A DNA stretch of 64,000 nucleotides. It comes from Streptomyces fodineus. GTDB lineage: Bacteria > Actinomycetota > Actinomycetes > Streptomycetales > Streptomycetaceae. The stretch covers positions 3,224,001 to 3,288,000 of the forward strand of contig NZ_CP017248.1 of assembly GCF_001735805.1 (NCBI RefSeq). Reading direction: 5' to 3'. The position numbers were made by a program, and so were the translations under genes. This document shows, piece by piece, positions 55,018 through 62,289 of this stretch (positions are counted from its first letter, which is position 1; each line of letters opens with the position of its first letter). The notes under the pieces were generated by a model. It made no database searches and was not told where the DNA came from. It worked only from the letters and a program-made list of their open reading frames with translations.

Positions 55018-55665
55018 TTACGACGTCGCCTTGCGGGCCGTCGCCTTCTTGGCGGTGGTCTTGCGGGCCGTCGACTTCTTGGCCGGGGCCTTCTTCGCGG
55101 TGACCTTCTTCGCCGGAGCCTTCTTGGCCGTCGCCTTCTTGGCGGTGGTCTTCTTCGCCGCGGCGGTCTTGGCGGCCGCCGTGGTCTTCTTGGCGGGCGC
55201 CTTCTTCGCCGTGACCTTCTTCGCGGCGGCCGCCTTCTTCGCCGGCGCCGCCTTCTTGGCCGTGACCTTCTTCGCGGCCGCCTTGGTGGTCTTCTTCGCG
55301 GCGGCCTTCTTGACCGTCGCAGCGGCGCCGCCGGTCAGGCTGCCCTTGGGCGCCTTCTTGACCGAGACCTCGCCACCGCGCGGCAGCTTCTTCGAGCCGC
55401 TCACCAGGTCCTTGAAGCCCTGCCCCGCGCGGAAGCGCGGCACGGAGGTCTTCTTGACCCGAACCCGCTCTCCCGTCTGAGGGTTGCGGGCGTAACGGGC
55501 GGGACGGTCCACCTTCTCGAAGGACCCGAAGCCGGTGACCGAGACCCGCTCGCCCGCGACGACCGCGCGGACAATGGCGTCCAGGACATGATCGACGGCT
55601 TCGGCGGCCTGCTGGCGGCCACCCACCTTGTCGGCAATCGCTTCTACGAGCTGCGCCTTGTTCAC
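55018..55665 (-). CDS. hupS: HU-type nucleoid protein with lysine-rich tail (HupS)
   Basis: 215 residues from the GTG at 55665, preceded by GAAGGGGAAGAC. Residues 1-92 are a full HU fold ([52 protein letters not shown]). Residues ~110-215 are near-continuous KKxxAKK repeats, like histone H1. In S. coelicolor HupS (SCO5556 from memory) is sporulation-associated and compacts spore nucleoids. A promoter is at 55717-55745. Confidence 0.96.
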   Translation of the reverse strand: MNKAQLVEAIADKVGGRQQAAEAVDHVLDAIVRAVVAGERVSVTGFGSFEKVDRPARYARNPQTGERVRVKKTSVPRFRAGQGFKDLVSGSKKLPRGGEVSVKKAPKGSLTGGAAATVKKAAAKKTTKAAAKKVTAKKAAPAKKAAAAKKVTAKKAPAKKTTAAAKTAAAKKTTAKKATAKKAPAKKVTAKKAPAKKSTARKTTAKKATARKATS

Positions 55666-55716
55666 GTCTTCCCCTTCGGAGACATCGCCAGAACGAAAGT
55701 GTTCAAGCTTTTTCGC

Positions 55717-55745
55717 ACGTTAGGCAGATATATACCGCAAATCAA
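55717..55745 (-). promoter_or_regulatory. hupS promoter
   Basis: Leftward -35 TTGATT (55740-55745) and -10 TAACGT (55717-55722) with exactly 17 bases between, which include GGTATATATCTG. About 50 bases remain to the start codon. Confidence 0.6.
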
Positions 55746-55801
55746 ACACGAAACGGGCTTATCACCCTTGTGCCGCAACGGACTCGGTGATCTCGGGCTG
55801 T

Positions 55802-56032
55802 TCAGGCGTCCTCGTCGGGGATCCGACCCTCGTCGAGGTCCGCGTTGAACCGCTCGAGCCGCCTTGCCGCAGCGGCGAGATCGTGCTTGGCCGCGGCCGT
55901 AATGACCAGCAGCTTCCGGGTCAGCGCCATCCGTACGCCCTCCGGGACTTGCAGTGCGCGCACCCTTGCGTGCGCTTCCTTCAGTTGGTTCGCGACCGCC
56001 GTATAGAGCTGGAGTTGGCCGTCGTGTTCCAT
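55802..56032 (-). CDS. Small conserved helical protein
   Basis: 76 residues from the ATG at 56032: [28 protein letters not shown]..., nearly all predicted helix, with acidic end [10 protein letters not shown]. No ribosome binding site; CACAAT lies 6 bases upstream of the ATG and could be a -10 of a leaderless mRNA. It sits between hupS and leuD; I do not recognise a function. A longer open frame upstream is unlikely. Confidence 0.7.
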   Translation of the reverse strand: MEHDGQLQLYTAVANQLKEAHARVRALQVPEGVRMALTRKLLVITAAAKHDLAAAARRLERFNADLDEGRIPDEDA

Positions 56033-56297
56033 GCACAGATTGTGCCATCTGGGGCGAGTTGTCGCCTGCGCAGGGGGCAACTGCCGCCTCAAATGGCCTT
56101 CCAGGCACTTGCGGAGGAGGCGATCCCAGCACTCACGTACCCAGCCAACGGCCTTCCTAACGTGGCAAGTTGAGGGACGAGTAAGAAGCTCACGGGGCCG
56201 TTCGGGTGCAGACATGGCTGTACCCCCAATCGTGGCGATCGGGGGTACAGAGGAGGTGTTGGCGTGGCCGAAACCCGCCCCGCTCAGGGGGTCCGGA

Positions 56298-56891
56298 TCA
56301 GACCTGGAGGGTTTGCGGCTTGTAGGCGGGCCGCTTGGCCTCGTACGCGGCGATCTCGGCCTCGTTCTGGAGCGTGATGGAGATGTCGTCCAGGCCGTTC
56401 AGCAGCCGCCAGCGGGAGTTCTCGTCCAGCTCGAAGGAGGCGGTGATGCCCTGCGCACGCACCTCACGGGCCTCAAGGTCCACAGTGACCTCAGCAGTGG
56501 GGTCCTGTTCCGTGAGCTCCCACAGCGCATCCACGGTCTTCTGCTCCAGGACGACCGTGAGCAGGCCGTTCTTCAGCGAGTTGCCCCGGAAGATGTCCGC
56601 GAAGCGGGAGGAGATCACGGCCTTGAAGCCGTAGTTCTGCAGCGCCCAGACGGCGTGCTCGCGCGAGGAGCCGGTGCCGAAGTCGGGGCCGGCGACCAGG
56701 ACCGTGGCGCCCTGCCGCTCGGGGCGGTTGAGGACGAACTCGGGGTCCTTGCGCCAGGCCTCGAACAGCCCGTCCTCGAAGCCGTCCCGGGTGACCTTCT
56801 TGAGCCAGTGAGCAGGGATGATCTGGTCGGTGTCGACGTTACTGCGGCGCAGCGGGACGGCCCGGCCGGTGTGGGTGGTGAAGGCTTCCAT
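56298..56891 (-). CDS. leuD: 3-isopropylmalate dehydratase small subunit
   Basis: 197 residues: [27 protein letters not shown], then [14 protein letters not shown] (~70) and an aconitase swivel-domain end. With LeuC it isomerises 2- and 3-isopropylmalate in leucine synthesis. It lies five bases after leuC; same leftward operon. Confidence 0.96.
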   Translation of the reverse strand: MEAFTTHTGRAVPLRRSNVDTDQIIPAHWLKKVTRDGFEDGLFEAWRKDPEFVLNRPERQGATVLVAGPDFGTGSSREHAVWALQNYGFKAVISSRFADIFRGNSLKNGLLTVVLEQKTVDALWELTEQDPTAEVTVDLEAREVRAQGITASFELDENSRWRLLNGLDDISITLQNEAEIAAYEAKRPAYKPQTLQV

Positions 56892-56896
56892 GGTTC

Positions 56897-58321
56897 TCAG
56901 ACTCCAGCGGGCGCGGGGACGTCGGTCAGGTCGGCCGGGGAGGCCAGGTGGCCCAGGACGGCGGTGGCCGCCGCGACCTGCGGCGACACCAGGTGCGTAC
57001 GACCGCCCTTGCCCTGCCGGCCCTCGAAGTTGCGGTTGGAGGTGGAGGCGGAACGCTCGCCCGGAGCCAGCTGGTCGGGGTTCATGCCGAGGCACATCGA
57101 GCAGCCCGCGTGCCGCCATTCGGCGCCGGCCTCCTTGAAGACCACGTCCAGGCCCTCGGAGACGGCCTGCAGGCCCACCCGCGCGGAGCCCGGGACGACC
57201 AGCATCCGTACGCCGTCGGCGACTTTGCGGCCGTTCAGGAGCTCGGCGGCGGCGCGCAGGTCCTCGATGCGGCCGTTGGTGCAGGAACCTACGAAGACGG
57301 TGTCCACCTTGATGGAGCGCAGCGGCTGACCGGCCTCCAACCCCATGTATTCCAGGGCCTTTTCGGCGGCGAGGCGCTCCGAAGCGTCTTCGTACGAAGC
57401 CGGGTCGGGGACGGACGCCGAAAGCGGCGCGCCCTGGCCCGGGTTGGTGCCCCAGGTGACGAACGGGGACAGCGAGGCGGCGTCGATGACGACCTCGGCG
57501 TCGAACTCGGCGTCGTCGTCGGTGCGCAGCGTCTGCCAGTACTCCACCGCCGCGTCCCAGTCGGCGCCCTCGGGGGCGTGCGGACGGCCCTTGAGGTACG
57601 CGAAGGTGGTCTCGTCGGGGGCGATCATGCCCGCGCGGGCGCCGGCCTCGATCGACATGTTGCAGATGGTCATCCGGGCCTCCATCGAGAGCTTCTCGAT
57701 GGCGGAGCCGCGGTACTCCAGGATGTAGCCCTGGCCACCGCCCGTACCGATCTTCGCGATGATCGCCAGGATCAGGTCCTTGGCGGTGACGCCCTCGGGC
57801 AGCTCGCCCTCGACGGTGATGGCCATCGTCTTGGGGCGGGCCAGCGGCAGCGTCTGGGTGGCCAGCACATGCTCGACCTGGGAGGTGCCGATGCCGAACG
57901 CCAGCGCGCCGAACGCGCCGTGCGTGGAGGTGTGGGAGTCACCGCAGACCACGGTCGTACCGGGCTGGGTCAGACCCAGCTGGGGGCCGACGACGTGCAC
58001 GACGCCCTGCTCGACGTCGCCCAGCGGGTGCAGCCGGACGCCGAAGTCGGCGCAGTTCTTGCGCAGCGTCTCCAGCTGGACGCGGGAGACCGGGTCCGCG
58101 ATGGGCTTGTCGATGTCGAGGGTCGGGGTGTTGTGGTCCTCGGTGGCGATGGTGAGGTCGAGGCGGCGCACCTGCCGGCCGTTCTTGCGCAGTCCGTCGA
58201 AGGCCTGCGGGCTGGTCACCTCGTGCAGCAGGTGCAGATCGATGAAGAGGAGGTCGGGCTCGCCCTCGGCGCGCCGGACGACGTGGTCGTCCCAGACCTT
58301 CTCCGCGAGTGTCCTACCCAT
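56897..58321 (-). CDS. leuC: 3-isopropylmalate dehydratase large subunit
   Basis: 474 residues from the ATG at 58321. Aconitase-type: [33 protein letters not shown] (~138, shown in part), the iron-sulfur ligand cysteines in [14 protein letters not shown] (~345) and [15 protein letters not shown] (~405). Leftward, starting 208 bases from the divergent ndgR, with a palindrome in between. Confidence 0.96.
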   Translation of the reverse strand: MGRTLAEKVWDDHVVRRAEGEPDLLFIDLHLLHEVTSPQAFDGLRKNGRQVRRLDLTIATEDHNTPTLDIDKPIADPVSRVQLETLRKNCADFGVRLHPLGDVEQGVVHVVGPQLGLTQPGTTVVCGDSHTSTHGAFGALAFGIGTSQVEHVLATQTLPLARPKTMAITVEGELPEGVTAKDLILAIIAKIGTGGGQGYILEYRGSAIEKLSMEARMTICNMSIEAGARAGMIAPDETTFAYLKGRPHAPEGADWDAAVEYWQTLRTDDDAEFDAEVVIDAASLSPFVTWGTNPGQGAPLSASVPDPASYEDASERLAAEKALEYMGLEAGQPLRSIKVDTVFVGSCTNGRIEDLRAAAELLNGRKVADGVRMLVVPGSARVGLQAVSEGLDVVFKEAGAEWRHAGCSMCLGMNPDQLAPGERSASTSNRNFEGRQGKGGRTHLVSPQVAAATAVLGHLASPADLTDVPAPAGV

Positions 58322-58492
58322 CGCTTTCCCTCCGGCCGGCACACGTCCACCGGCCAAACTAGAGATCTTGGGGATGCGGCGACTGCCCGTGTCCGGGCCC
58401 CATGAAGTCGTGATTCCGGGCGTCCGCCGCCGGGCCCGTTGGTCTGCGGGCCGCTGTGTCCATCCAGGGTGGCGCGTTCCACGGAAAATTGA

Positions 58493-58521
58493 ACTTGCGT
58501 TTCACAGAGTGAGACGCAAGT
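58493..58521. promoter_or_regulatory. Probable NdgR operator between leuC and ndgR
   Basis: ACTTGCGTTTCAC, 3 nt, GTGAGACGCAAGT: 12 of 13 positions are symmetric. It lies 8-37 bases before the ndgR ATG. IclR-type NdgR is known to control leuCD and itself in Streptomyces. Confidence 0.82.
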
Positions 58522-58529
58522 ATCGTTGC

Positions 58530-59246
58530 ATGGACAACAGTAGCGGCGTCGGCGTTCTGGACAAGGCGGCCCTCGTCCTGAGCGCTCTGGAGTCCGGTCC
58601 GGCCACCCTCGCGGGTCTGGTCGGCGCGACCGGACTGGCACGACCCACGGCTCACCGCCTGGCCGTGGCTTTGGAACACCACCGCATGGTGGCACGCGAC
58701 ATGCAGGGCCGTTTCATTCTCGGCCCGCGCCTCGCGGAACTCGCGGCAGCGGCCGGCGAGGACCGCCTGCTGGCCACGGCCGGCCCGGTGCTCACCCACC
58801 TCCGCGACGTCACGGGCGAGAGCGCGCAGCTCTACCGGCGCCAGGGTGACATGCGCATCTGCGTGGCCGCAGCGGAACGCCTGTCCGGCCTTCGGGACAC
58901 CGTGCCGGTCGGTTCCACGCTCACGATGAAGGCCGGCTCCTCGGCACAGATCCTCATGGCCTGGGAGGAGCCCGAGCGTCTGCACCGCGGCCTGCAGGGC
59001 GCCCGCTTCACGGCGACGGCCCTGTCGGGCGTACGGCGGCGCGGCTGGGCCCAGTCCATCGGCGAGCGCGAGCCGGGCGTGGCGTCCGTCTCCGCGCCGG
59101 TGCGCGGCCCCTCCAACCGCGTGGTGGCCGCGGTGTCCGTCTCCGGCCCGATCGAGCGCCTGACGCGCCATCCCGGCCGTATGCACGCCCAGGCGGTCAT
59201 CGACGCCGCGGCCCGCCTCTCGGAGGCCTTGCGCCGCTCGGGCTGA
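58530..59246 (+). CDS. ndgR: IclR-family regulator NdgR
   Basis: 238 residues from the ATG at 58530. Winged helix at ~10-70 (PATLAGLVGATGLARPTAHRL) and IclR ligand domain with VPVGSTLTMKAGSSAQILMAW and SVSAPVRGPSNRVVAAVSVSGP. The Streptomyces homologue NdgR (SCO5552 from memory; AreB in S. clavuligerus) regulates leucine synthesis genes and antibiotic production. No separate ribosome binding site is visible, so the mRNA may be leaderless. Divergent from leuCD around the palindrome. Confidence 0.93.
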   Translation: MDNSSGVGVLDKAALVLSALESGPATLAGLVGATGLARPTAHRLAVALEHHRMVARDMQGRFILGPRLAELAAAAGEDRLLATAGPVLTHLRDVTGESAQLYRRQGDMRICVAAAERLSGLRDTVPVGSTLTMKAGSSAQILMAWEEPERLHRGLQGARFTATALSGVRRRGWAQSIGEREPGVASVSAPVRGPSNRVVAAVSVSGPIERLTRHPGRMHAQAVIDAAARLSEALRRSG

Positions 59247-59278
59247 CCCGCGGCTCCGGGAACTCCCGGGGAACGCCG

Positions 59279-59314
59279 AGGAGGGCCTGCCTCAACGCCG
59301 CGGCAGACCCTCCT
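59279..59314. terminator. Terminator between ndgR and the DUF4188 gene
   Basis: AGGAGGGCCTGCC (59279-59291) and GGCAGACCCTCCT (59302-59314) pair at 12 of 13 positions with a G-U. Convergent gene ends. Confidence 0.75.
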
Positions 59315-59333
59315 TGCTCCCCCGATCCCCCGG

Positions 59334-59843
59334 TCAGCCGGCCTTCTCGGCCACCGGCCCCCGCTGCGAGCGGTAGGCGAACCGGTCCTTGGCGTACCGG
59401 CCCCGCTTCTCCAGCGGGATCTGCCCGTGCGCGGCGGCCAGCCCGAACGCCGGCATGTCCCCGTAGATCGCCTCGTACGACCCCTCCGGCACGACATACG
59501 ACTCGTGCCAGATCCCCACCTGCCCGCGCAGCCTCCCGGTCCGCTCCTTGCGGTTGAGCCGGGCCCACGCCTTGTGGTGGAACGCGTCCGGCGCGGTCGC
59601 GTAGGCGTAGAGCTTCTCCTTGGACTCCCAGTACTGCACGACGTAGTACGTGCGCGGCGAAGCCGTCAGCAGGACGCGGCCGCGCAGGCCCCGTGCGGGC
59701 TCCTTCTCCAGCTCCCGCAGCATGCGGAACATCGCCAGCATCACCGGCAGCCACAGGTGCACCGCCCAGAAGCGGTTGATGCGCATGCCGATCAGCAGGA
59801 CGACGACGTCACCCTTCGCGTCGGCGGTCGTACGGGTCACCAT
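59334..59843 (-). CDS. DUF4188 (monooxygenase-like) protein
   Basis: 169 residues: DVVVLLIGMRINRFWAVHLW, then PRTYYVVQYWESKEKLYAYATAPDAFHHKAWARLN and a GQVGIWHESYVVPEGSYEAIYGDMP region (each shown in part). This pattern is DUF4188, a dimeric alpha/beta-barrel of the monooxygenase type. Enzyme activity is unproven. Divergent from a MerR regulator with inverted repeats in between, so it is the likely target. Confidence 0.85.
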   Translation of the reverse strand: MVTRTTADAKGDVVVLLIGMRINRFWAVHLWLPVMLAMFRMLRELEKEPARGLRGRVLLTASPRTYYVVQYWESKEKLYAYATAPDAFHHKAWARLNRKERTGRLRGQVGIWHESYVVPEGSYEAIYGDMPAFGLAAAHGQIPLEKRGRYAKDRFAYRSQRGPVAEKAG

Positions 59844-59865
59844 GATTTCCCCCTGGTCGGTGAGC

Positions 59866-59909
59866 GGTACTATCCGATGAACGATGCTTGGATAGTGCCG
59901 TTATCCAAG
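59866..59909. promoter_or_regulatory. MerR-type operator region
   Basis: A perfect inverted repeat CTTGGATA-7 nt-TATCCAAG occupies 59887-59909. A third TATCC element is at 59871-59875 within GGTACTATCC, which also mirrors GGATAGTGCC at 9 of 10. The spacing suits MerR binding at the divergent promoters. Confidence 0.8.
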
Positions 59910-59923
59910 AAGGAGCGCAAGAC

Positions 59924-60568
59924 ATGCGGCTCGCCGAATTGAGCAGACAGAGCGGTGTGTCCACCGCGACGATCAAGTACTACCTGCGCGAAGGCCTGTT
60001 GCCGCCGGGCCGCCAGATCAACGCCACGACGGCCGAGTACGACGAGGAGCATCTGCGCCGGCTGCGGCTGGTGCGGGCGATGATCCAGGTGGGCGGGGTG
60101 CCGGTGGCGAAGGTGCGCGAGGTGCTCGGGCATGTGGACGACGACTCCCTGGGCCGCGCGATCCGCCTGGGCGCGGCGATGTGGGCGCTGCCGCAGGTGC
60201 CGGAGCCGGACGAGGACGACGGTTACGTCCAGGCCGCACACGAGGAGGTCGCCGCGCTCCTGGACCGGCTCGGCTGGCAGAACGCCGCGTTGCTCTCGAC
60301 CATCTCCCCCGCGTACCGCTCGCTGGTGGTGGCGGTGGCCGCGTTCCGCCGGCTCGGTTACGACTGGGGGGCCGAACTGCTGGAGCCCTACGCCGAGTTG
60401 ATGTACCGGACAGCCGTCCTCGACCTGGACAACCTGGAGACGCAACCGTCGGAGGCGGAGCGGATCGAGTTCGCGGTCCTGGGGGCGATCCTCAACGAGC
60501 CGGTACTGCAGGCACTGCACCGGCTGGCCCAGGAGGAGGAGTCGACGCGGCGGTACGGCTTCGAGTAG
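59924..60568 (+). CDS. MerR-family transcriptional regulator
   Basis: 214 residues from the ATG at 59924 with AAGGAG upstream. N-terminal winged helix MRLAELSRQSGVSTATIKYYLREGLLPPGR, then RRLRLVRAMIQVGGVPVAKVREVL; the C-terminal ~130 residues are an effector domain without the cysteine clusters of metal-sensing MerR members. It probably controls the divergent DUF4188 gene and itself through the repeats at 59866-59909. Confidence 0.92.
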   Translation: MRLAELSRQSGVSTATIKYYLREGLLPPGRQINATTAEYDEEHLRRLRLVRAMIQVGGVPVAKVREVLGHVDDDSLGRAIRLGAAMWALPQVPEPDEDDGYVQAAHEEVAALLDRLGWQNAALLSTISPAYRSLVVAVAAFRRLGYDWGAELLEPYAELMYRTAVLDLDNLETQPSEAERIEFAVLGAILNEPVLQALHRLAQEEESTRRYGFE

Positions 60569-60586
60569 CCGCCGGCCGGGCACGAC

Positions 60587-60616
60587 GAAGGCCCTCCGCC
60601 GAAGCGAAGGGCCTTC
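60587..60616. terminator. Terminator between merR gene and tRNA cluster
   Basis: GAAGGCCCT (60587-60595) and AGGGCCTTC (60608-60616) form a perfect 9-bp stem with a 12-base loop, between convergent transcripts. Confidence 0.8.
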
Positions 60617-60622
60617 CCTGTG

Positions 60623-60695
60623 TACCCCCGACCGGATTCGAACCGGCGCTACCGCCTTGAGAGGGCGGCGTGCTAGGCCGCTACACAACGGGGGC
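60623..60695 (-). tRNA. tRNA-Glu (CTC)
   Basis: Starts GCCCCCG on the leftward strand, pairs with CGGGGGT, has GGTTCGAATCC in the T arm and CTC in the anticodon loop (CTCTCAA). 73 bases, no encoded CCA. Last gene of the leftward tRNA cluster. Confidence 0.97.
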
Positions 60696-60723
60696 GTGGA
60701 CACTGCGTTTCCGCAGGTCCGAG

Positions 60724-60795
60724 CTGGTCTACCTGGACTCGAACCAAGACTAACTGAACCAGAATCAGTCGTGCTGCCAATTACACCATAGACCA
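60724..60795 (-). tRNA. tRNA-Gln (CTG)
   Basis: Acceptor TGGTCTA / TAGACCA with G discriminator, T arm GGTTCGAGTCC, anticodon loop TTCTGGT (CTG). 72 bases, no encoded CCA. Confidence 0.97.
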
Positions 60796-60816
60796 ATGAT
60801 GGTTTAGACCAGTCAG

Positions 60817-60889
60817 TACCCCCGACCGGATTCGAACCGGCGCTACCGCCTTGAGAGGGCGGCGTGCTAGGCCGCTACACAACGGGGGC
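60817..60889 (-). tRNA. tRNA-Glu (CTC)
   Basis: Sequence identical to the tRNA-Glu at 60623-60695. 73 bases, no encoded CCA. Confidence 0.97.
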
Positions 60890-60918
60890 CCTAGCGATCC
60901 CAACAAGATCAGGATCAG

Positions 60919-60991
60919 TACCCCCGACCGGATTCGAACCGGCGCTACTGCCTTGAGAGGGCAGCGTGCTAGGCCGCTACACAACGGGGGC
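60919..60991 (-). tRNA. tRNA-Glu (CTC), compensatory variant
   Basis: Like the other two tRNA-Glu genes, but one anticodon-stem pair is T-A instead of C-G (CTGCC against GGCAG), preserving the stem. 73 bases, no encoded CCA. Confidence 0.97.
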
Positions 60992-61012
60992 TTTGCAGAT
61001 AAGCTCTGCGAG

Positions 61013-61084
61013 CTGGCCTACCTGGACTCGAACCAAGACTAACTGAACCAGAATCAGTCGTGCTGCCAATTACACCATAGGCCA
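61013..61084 (-). tRNA. tRNA-Gln (CTG), compensatory variant
   Basis: Acceptor TGGCCTA / TAGGCCA, a paired change from the other tRNA-Gln (TGGTCTA / TAGACCA). Anticodon CTG. First tRNA of the leftward cluster. Confidence 0.97.
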
Positions 61085-61174
61085 CTGGAACTCAAGCCCC
61101 TGCGGGGTTCTCGTTCTAGCTTGCTCCTCGGGGCTGCGGCCTTCCGGCCCGCTCCCCTCGGCGCAGGAAGAACA

Positions 61175-61906
61175 TTACCCGAAGGTGGACGGGGCTCCAA
61201 AACGGGTATCCGCGCGGACGAGCGGGGGGAGTTCGGCGAGCGTCGAGATCCGGCGGCAGACGGCCTCCCCGACGGCCTGCGCGCAGCCCGTCCCGCGGTC
61301 GATCCACACGGACAGCAGCCCGGCCTCGGCGGCGCCCCGCCCGTCGATCTCCGGGTGGTCGCCGACGTACGCCACCTCGTGCGGGGGCAGGCCCAGCGCC
61401 TCGCAGGCGGCCAGGAAGGCGCCGGCCTCCGGCTTGGAGACGCCCAGCTCGGCGGCGCACAGCACGGCCTCGAAGCGGTCGAGGAGGCCGAGGGTGCGCA
61501 GCTTGCGCTCCTGGACGGTGATGCTGGAGTTGGACAGCACCGCGTGCCGGTGACTGGCGGAGAGGGCGTCCAGGACGGGCAGGACGTCCGGGAAGAGGCT
61601 CCAGGCGGCCTCGTAGTGCCCTATGTAGCGCTGGAACCAGGCGTCGGCCTCGGCGTCGGTCAGCTCGGCGTCCAGGAACACCCGCACCCGGTCCCGGCGC
61701 TGCCCCTCGAAGGTGGCCTCCCCCGCCGAGAACCGCGCCCACTGCCGGTCGGTGATCTCCCGCCACCGCGCGAGCGCCTGCTCGGGGCCGTCGTACCCGG
61801 CGAGCAGCCCTTCCGCGGCCAGATGCGCCCGCATGCCCTCGCGGTCGGCGCTCGTGTAGTCGAAGAGGGTGTCGTCGACGTCCCAGACCACGGCTCTGAT
61901 CGTCAT
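61175..61906 (-). CDS. HAD-family hydrolase
   Basis: 243 residues from the ATG at 61906. HAD motif I WDVDDTLFDYT (Asp nucleophile ~9), motif II LSNSSITV (~118), the motif III lysine in ELGVSKPEAGAF (~152) and motif IV VGDHPEIDGRGA (~180). A C1 cap lies between. Substrate unknown; probably a small phosphate ester. Transcribed leftward upstream of the tRNA genes. Confidence 0.93.
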   Translation of the reverse strand: MTIRAVVWDVDDTLFDYTSADREGMRAHLAAEGLLAGYDGPEQALARWREITDRQWARFSAGEATFEGQRRDRVRVFLDAELTDAEADAWFQRYIGHYEAAWSLFPDVLPVLDALSASHRHAVLSNSSITVQERKLRTLGLLDRFEAVLCAAELGVSKPEAGAFLAACEALGLPPHEVAYVGDHPEIDGRGAAEAGLLSVWIDRGTGCAQAVGEAVCRRISTLAELPPLVRADTRFGAPSTFG

Positions 61907-61946
61907 GCACCGACGGTACCGCCGAACGGCTGGCACACTGGTCCGC

Positions 61947-62231
61947 ATGAGCGAGTACCGCGTCCAGTTCACTGTCGAGGCCCGTGCGACGTTCGACGCC
62001 CTGCCCGCAGAGCGCCGTGCGCAGTTGGACAGGGCCGTACGCATACTGGCGCGCGACCCGTTCCGGAAGACCTCGACCGCACAGCTGGGCCCTGACGAGC
62101 ACCTGCGCAAGGCGTATGTGGCCCCGGGCGTCATGCTGGAGTACATGGTTGCCGGCGCGATCATGGTCATCGTCGTCCTGGAGATCTTCGACGAGAGCGC
62201 CTACTTGATCGACGAAGCCGACGCCCAGTGA
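61947..62231 (+). CDS. RelE/ParE-superfamily toxin-like protein without antitoxin
   Basis: 94 residues: YRVQFTVEARATFDALPAERRAQLDRAVRILARDPFRKT followed by LRKAYVAPGVMLEYMV (both shown in part). The pattern is RelE/ParE. No antitoxin-like gene is adjacent: it is divergent from the HAD gene (40 bases) and convergent with gltX. It may be an orphan toxin or a divergent member with another role. Confidence 0.75.
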   Translation: MSEYRVQFTVEARATFDALPAERRAQLDRAVRILARDPFRKTSTAQLGPDEHLRKAYVAPGVMLEYMVAGAIMVIVVLEIFDESAYLIDEADAQ

Positions 62232-62241
62232 CCAACGCAAC

Positions 62242-62277
62242 AGGGGCGGCACCCGGAACCCTCCGGATGCCGCCCCT
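62242..62277. terminator. Terminator between the RelE-like gene and gltX
   Basis: AGGGGCGGCA and TGCCGCCCCT pair perfectly, with an inner CCGGA / TCCGG continuation. Convergent gene ends. Confidence 0.85.
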
Positions 62278-62289
62278 GACGTGTGCCTG

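Noticed and set aside
60623..61084. Integrated element at the tRNA cluster
   Set aside because: tRNA genes are common integration sites, but no integrase, partial tRNA copy or attachment repeat is present within the window.
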